Shown here piece by piece: positions 59,833-64,000 of a DNA stretch of 64,000 nt; position 1 is the first letter of the stretch, and every line of letters begins with the position of its first letter. The position numbers and the translations under genes are program-made. The notes beneath the pieces were generated by a model, which was given only the letters and a program-made list of their open reading frames with translations, was not told the origin of the DNA and searched no databases. The stretch lies in the NCBI RefSeq assembly GCF_011405655.1, contig NZ_AP022829.1, positions 1,783,001-1,847,000 of the forward strand, read 5' to 3'. The stretch is from Adlercreutzia hattorii. Lineage in GTDB: Bacteria; Actinomycetota; Coriobacteriia; Coriobacteriales; Eggerthellaceae.

Positions 59833-61758
59833 TTAGTCGAGCACCAGTTGCTGGATGTAGACGTCGTTGCGCAGATCCTTGGCGTGGGCGGCGTCGATGG
59901 AGCCGTCGGCCACCATGGCCTTGATGAGCTGCAGCTCGCGGACGAGGGCCTGGGCCTGCACTTCCTCTACGGCATCGTGGGTCTCGCGCATCTGGCGGAA
60001 CTGGTCGGACAGGCTGGGGGCGGCCGGACCCCGCGCGCCGGGGCGATCGGCATTCAGGCGCTCGCGACGCGAACGGCGCGGACGGACGGTGCGGTCGTCG
60101 GGGGCCTCCTCTTCCACGCCGTCCTCGCTCTCGTCCCACTGGGCCGCCCGGCGGGCGATATCGTCCAACTGGTCGTAGAGGGAGCCCACCCGCGCCACCT
60201 CCGCGCGCGCCCGGGCGGCGGCCACAGGCGAGGCGGCCGGAGCGAGTTCCTCGAGAATCTCGGCGTAGCGGTGCATGACAATGACCGTGGCCGGCTCGTC
60301 GATCAGCGGCGGCGCACCTTCTCCTGATGCGCTGTTCCCGCCATTCGCAGCGTCGCCCGCTTCGGCTTCTCGCGAATCTTCCGCCGACCCCGACGCGTCC
60401 TTGACCGCGCCCGTGAAGGACGCGTCGGCCTCGACGGAGGCGATCACATCAAGCATGAGATCGATCTCGGCATCGACGCGGGCGCGGGTGCGCCGCGCGG
60501 AGTACTTCGAGGGCGCGAGCGCAGGCACCGCGAAATCCGCCAGCACGAGCGTGAGCACGATCATGCCCGAGGCGATGGAGACGAGCGTGGCCCTGCCAGC
60601 GGCGGAAAGCGCCGCGCCTGCCGTCAGCGTCAGCATGAGGGAAAGCGTGATGCCGCCCTTGGCGCCCGCTAGCGCCATGGCGAGCGTGCCGCGCAGGGCC
60701 TCGGGTGCGAAGCAGCTGCGAGCCCCCTTCCCCTGGGCGACGGCGGCCCGTATGTCCATGGCGAGCAGCCATGCGAAGCGCACCGCCTCCAGCACCAGGG
60801 TCAGCACCACCACGACGCCCAGCAGCGTCGCCGGATCGCCCAGACTCCCCTCGGCCGCTGGTTCCATAAGCCGCGGCAGCTGCATGCCCAGCACGACGAA
60901 GATGATCCCGTTTAGCACGAACTCCAAAGTCGTCCACACGCTTTGGGCTTGTAGCTTGGTGCGGGCCGTGGCAGCCGTGTGACGCTGGGGCAGTAGGGAC
61001 AGCATAAGCCCCGAGGCCACCACGGCGATGACTGCGCCGATATGCAGCGATTTCGCCGTCAGATAGATAATGAAAGGCAGAAGCAGCTCCAACATCACGT
61101 GGAGCGTGGGGTTGTCGAGCCCCGTGCGGCGCAGCACCTGCAAAAGGCCCCAGGCGAGAAGCCCCATGACAAGACCGCCGAAGAAGCCGCCGAACAGATC
61201 GAGGGCGAACTCCTCGCCCGCATGCAAAAGCGAGAACGATCCCGTGGCCAGAAGCGTGAGACAGCATTGGAACACCACGGTGCCCGTCACGTCGTTGAAC
61301 AGGGCCTCCCCCTTGAGCAGCGCCTCGTGGCGGCGACCGAAGCGGCGGTCATGGGTCAGCGCCGTGACGGCCACGGCATCGGTGGATCCCATGGCGCCCC
61401 CGAGCGCGCAGGCGGCCGCCAAGGGCACGGCGGGCAAAAGCGCGTGCAACGTCGCCCCGCAGGCAGCAACGATGGCGAAGACGAGTCCCACGGAAAGCGA
61501 CGCGATGCCCCAGCGGTTTTTCCACAGGGCGCCGGAGTCCACATGGCGCGATTCGTTGAAGTGCAGAGGCGCGATGAACAGGATGAGCAGCAACTCCGGA
61601 TCGATGCCCCATTCCAACGGTGTGGGAACCGCCAGCGCGAGCGCGGCGCCGAGGGCGATCTGCACAAGCGGCAGCGACAGCGGCGGCAGGAACTTGTCTA
61701 GAATGCTCGAGGCGATGACCGCCGTCAGCAGAAACAAAATCAGCTCGAAGGTCTCCAT
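59833..61758 (-). CDS. Na+/H+ antiporter, CPA1 family
   Basis: 641 aa. About twelve membrane segments in the first 430 residues, with MGSTDAVAVTALTHDRR and EALFNDVTGTVVF conserved in NhaP/CPA1 carriers, then a 200-residue cytosolic domain with charged and Ala-rich low-complexity parts. Exchanges Na+ or K+ for H+. Confidence 0.9.
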   Translation of the reverse strand: METFELILFLLTAVIASSILDKFLPPLSLPLVQIALGAALALAVPTPLEWGIDPELLLILFIAPLHFNESRHVDSGALWKNRWGIASLSVGLVFAIVAACGATLHALLPAVPLAAACALGGAMGSTDAVAVTALTHDRRFGRRHEALLKGEALFNDVTGTVVFQCCLTLLATGSFSLLHAGEEFALDLFGGFFGGLVMGLLAWGLLQVLRRTGLDNPTLHVMLELLLPFIIYLTAKSLHIGAVIAVVASGLMLSLLPQRHTAATARTKLQAQSVWTTLEFVLNGIIFVVLGMQLPRLMEPAAEGSLGDPATLLGVVVVLTLVLEAVRFAWLLAMDIRAAVAQGKGARSCFAPEALRGTLAMALAGAKGGITLSLMLTLTAGAALSAAGRATLVSIASGMIVLTLVLADFAVPALAPSKYSARRTRARVDAEIDLMLDVIASVEADASFTGAVKDASGSAEDSREAEAGDAANGGNSASGEGAPPLIDEPATVIVMHRYAEILEELAPAASPVAAARARAEVARVGSLYDQLDDIARRAAQWDESEDGVEEEAPDDRTVRPRRSRRERLNADRPGARGPAAPSLSDQFRQMRETHDAVEEVQAQALVRELQLIKAMVADGSIDAAHAKDLRNDVYIQQLVLD

Positions 61759-62220
61759 CTACACCAACCCCGGAAAGCCCCGCTGGGCCAGCGCCTCGTA
61801 GGCAGCGATGGCCACAGCGTTGGAGAGATTCAGGGAACGGGCGCCCTGGCGCATGGGAATGCGCCGGCAGCGGTCGGCGTGGGCGTCGATGATAGCCTGG
61901 TCGAGCCCGCGGCTCTCGCGCCCGAACAGCAGAAACGCGTCCGGTCCGTAGACGGCATCGCGATAGCCGCACGAAGCCTGCCCTGTGAATAAATGCAGCT
62001 CATCTTCGCCATGGGCTTCCAGAAACGCCTCGACGCAGGGCCACCGCACCACCTCGACATCGTCCCAGTAGTCGCACCCGGCGCGCTTCAGGTTCCTCTC
62101 CGTCAGCCGAAACCCCATCGGCTCCACCAAGTGCAGCCGCGCCCCCACGCACGCGCACGTGCGAGCGATGTTCCCCGTATTCTGAGGAATCTCCGGTTCC
62201 ACAAGAACGATGTTCAGCAT
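61759..62220 (-). CDS. trmL: tRNA (cytidine(34)-2'-O)-methyltransferase
   Basis: 153 aa from the ATG at 62220, which shares one base with the stop of the ABC-F gene. [30 protein letters not shown] and LNLSNAVAIAAYEAL are the SPOUT motifs. Modifies the wobble base of certain tRNA-Leu. Directly follows with the antiporter start adjacent. Confidence 0.95.
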   Translation of the reverse strand: MLNIVLVEPEIPQNTGNIARTCACVGARLHLVEPMGFRLTERNLKRAGCDYWDDVEVVRWPCVEAFLEAHGEDELHLFTGQASCGYRDAVYGPDAFLLFGRESRGLDQAIIDAHADRCRRIPMRQGARSLNLSNAVAIAAYEALAQRGFPGLV

Positions 62221-64000
62221 TACGCCTGCTCCTGCTGACGGGCCATTTCGGCTTCCAGCTCCTCGGTGAGGGTGAACCACTCCTCCTCGGCGGCGGCCAG
62301 GCGCTGTTTCAGTTTGGCATGCTCGGCGATGGCGTCGGAGGAGGCATCCTCGTTCACGTAGAAGTCGGGGTCGGCCATCATGGCAAGCAGCTCCTCCATG
62401 CGGGCGTTGTCTCGCTCCATCTGCTCGTCCAGCTGGGCGATGCGCTTACGGTGGTTCTTCAGGGCGGCATAGGCGCGGTTGCGGGCCTCGGCCTCGCGGC
62501 GCTTCTGCTCCTTGGTCTTCGGCGCGCTGCCTTTGGGCGCGGTGAGCTGCACATCACCGCCCTTGGGGGCCGTCGTGACCCCGGAGCCCTTCACAGCTGA
62601 GGAGGGCTGACCAAGGTCAGCCCCTACGGAACCATCCCGAGCAGCCGCCGAGCTCGAGCCTTGGCGGTCGCGACGGCGGTTCACGGTGATCTTCGTGGGG
62701 GCCGCCGCACCAGCGCGGCGCTTCTCGGGGGCCGCGCCGCTCCCCTTCCCGTGGATGCCCGCATCGGCCAGGGCCTCGTCCACCACCGAGCGGTCGGCGT
62801 CCACGTCGCCATCGAGCTGGCCCGACTTGTACAGGTAGTAGTCGTAGTCGCCCTCGTAGTTGGTGATCTGGCCGTCCTTCACCTCCACGATGCGGTTGGC
62901 CACCCCGCGGATGAGATGCCGGTCGTGGGTGATGAACAGGATGGTGCCGTCGAAGTGCTGCAGGGCCTGCTCCAGCACGTCGGCGCTGGAGATGTCCAAG
63001 TGGTTGGTGGGCTCGTCCAAACACAGCAGGGGCTTCGGCGCCACGAGCATTTTCGCCAGGGCGAGACGCCCCTTCTCGCCGCCGGAGAGCACCGACACCT
63101 TCTTGTCCACGGCGTCCCCCGTGAACAGAAACGCGCCCAGCAGGCTGCGCACCTGGGAGATGGACCAGCCGGGCGCGGCATGATCCAGCTCCTCGAAGAC
63201 GGTGTTGCCCGCGTGCAGCTCTTCCAGCTGGTGCTGGGCGTAGTAGGTGAGATCGACGTTCACGCCATAGTCGATGGTGCCCGCATCGGGCTTTTCCACG
63301 CCGGCGATCATCTTCAAAAGCGTCGACTTGCCCGCGCCGTTGGGGCCCACGAGCGCCACCTTGTCGCCGCGGTACATCGTGAAGTCGATGCCGTCGTACA
63401 CCGTGTGGTCGCCGTAGCGCTTCACGAGACCGCGCGCCCGCACCACCTCATCTCCCGTGCGCGGCGGCTGCACGAAGTTGAAGTGCACCGTCTTCTTCTC
63501 CTCGGGGATGACCGGCAGCGTCTCCTTGATCTTCTCGATGCGCCGCTCGCGTTCCTGGGCCTGCTTGGCCTTGGTGGCCTTGTAGCGGAAGCGGTCGACG
63601 AAGGCCTGCAGATGCGCGATCTCCTCCAGCGACTTCGCTCGCTCGGCCTTGATGCGCTCCAAGCGCTCCTCGCGTGCCACCAGGTACTTCGAGTAGTTGC
63701 CCTTGTACAGGTTCACTTCCCCGTTGTCGATTTCCGCCACGCGGTCGACCATGTTGTCCATGAAGGCGCGGTCGTGAGAGACCACGATGACGGTGCCGGC
63801 GTAGCCGCGCAGGAAGCCCTCGAGCCACTTCACCGATTCCAGATCGAGATGGTTCGTCGGCTCGTCGAGCAGCAGCACCTCGGGGTTGCGGATGAGCAGT
63901 TTCGCAAGCGCGATGCGCATCTGCCAACCGCCGGAGAACTCGGTGGTGGAACGGGTCATGTCGCGCTCGGTGAAGCCGAGGCCGAACAGCACGCTTCGCA
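62220..64000 (-). CDS. ABC-F family ATPase (partial, N-terminus outside)
   Basis: At least 593 codons, open at the right edge. First ABC domain from its signature ([26 protein letters not shown]), the linker, a full second domain (Walker [37 protein letters not shown]), then a long low-complexity linker and a C-terminal coiled coil (about 530-590). ABC-F proteins act on the ribosome in translation or resistance; no membrane part. A REP-like repeat is translated in the linker. Confidence 0.94.
   Translation of the reverse strand, partial: RSVLFGLGFTERDMTRSTTEFSGGWQMRIALAKLLIRNPEVLLLDEPTNHLDLESVKWLEGFLRGYAGTVIVVSHDRAFMDNMVDRVAEIDNGEVNLYKGNYSKYLVAREERLERIKAERAKSLEEIAHLQAFVDRFRYKATKAKQAQERERRIEKIKETLPVIPEEKKTVHFNFVQPPRTGDEVVRARGLVKRYGDHTVYDGIDFTMYRGDKVALVGPNGAGKSTLLKMIAGVEKPDAGTIDYGVNVDLTYYAQHQLEELHAGNTVFEELDHAAPGWSISQVRSLLGAFLFTGDAVDKKVSVLSGGEKGRLALAKMLVAPKPLLCLDEPTNHLDISSADVLEQALQHFDGTILFITHDRHLIRGVANRIVEVKDGQITNYEGDYDYYLYKSGQLDGDVDADRSVVDEALADAGIHGKGSGAAPEKRRAGAAAPTKITVNRRRDRQGSSSAAARDGSVGADLGQPSSAVKGSGVTTAPKGGDVQLTAPKGSAPKTKEQKRREAEARNRAYAALKNHRKRIAQLDEQMERDNARMEELLAMMADPDFYVNEDASSDAIAEHAKLKQRLAAAEEEWFTLTEELEAEMARQQEQA
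62604..62623. repeat. REP-like palindrome inside the ABC-F gene
   Basis: GGGCTGACCAAGGTCAGCCC, followed by CCTACGG. Read in frame as [14 protein letters not shown]. Same motif as at 52853-52875 (CCGTAGGGGGCGACC). Confidence 0.8.

Overview
The window is a GC-rich (about 62-65% by eye), tightly packed bacterial chromosome segment. I infer a gut actinobacterium of class Coriobacteriia, most likely Eggerthellaceae. The basis is the Tat-exported DMSO-reductase-family molybdoenzyme with its ferredoxin subunit, actinobacterial-style housekeeping clusters, and the lack of outer-membrane genes. Species cannot be named from sequence alone. Nearly all chromosomal genes are on the minus strand. Plus-strand genes are a broken Fic-like regulator, an alkyltransferase-like protein, a small RNA/toxin locus, the prophage and its IS110 recombinase.

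Layout. 1-2773: end of an electron-transfer subunit gene plus a molybdopterin oxidoreductase. 3024-5576: a plus-strand Fic-like/winged-helix gene broken by two single-base frameshifts and by an IS1595-family insertion with an 8-bp target duplication. 5582-14981: smc, rnc, plsX, rpmF, a ClC channel, yceD, a coiled-coil protein and rsmD. 14984-24894: recG, fakA, asp23-like, rpmB, a zinc-ribbon protein, NIF3, a PHP phosphatase, a cysteine desulfurase and rpe. 25071-29653: a Cys-less alkyltransferase-like protein, then a solute-binding lipoprotein overlapping a hybrid histidine kinase. 30270-40144: a long run tyrA-aroA-cmk-plsC-ispH-DUF512-der-plsY-gpsA, joining aromatic amino acid, lipid and isoprenoid synthesis with ribosome assembly. 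40260-40740: a type I toxin-antitoxin-like small RNA locus. 40741-48364: a filamentous phage (inovirus) with coat protein, adsorption protein, Zot ATPase and HUH replication initiator, followed by an IS110-type recombinase. 48361-52743: a very acidic small protein and a second binding-protein/hybrid-kinase pair. 52888-56145: the pantothenate genes panB, panC, panD, panE. 56436-64000: rluB, scpB, scpA, an M50 protease, an antiporter, trmL and the end of an ABC-F gene.

The most unusual theme is a set of long nested hairpins of about 110-230 bp between genes and, once, inside a gene. In at least seven of them a copy-specific outer stem and an inner stem flank an asymmetric internal loop with recurring sequence (GCTCAAACAG on one side, CTGCGsAAC-like on the other). 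The outer stems differ from copy to copy but stay self-complementary. One copy is read in frame inside the DUF512 gene. A shorter palindromic repeat is read in frame in an ABC-F gene and at the end of panE. Other points of interest are the apparently complete inovirus with an overprinted small membrane protein gene and a possible bridge-RNA-guided integrase, and two paralogous kinase/binding-protein pairs without permease or DNA-binding output.
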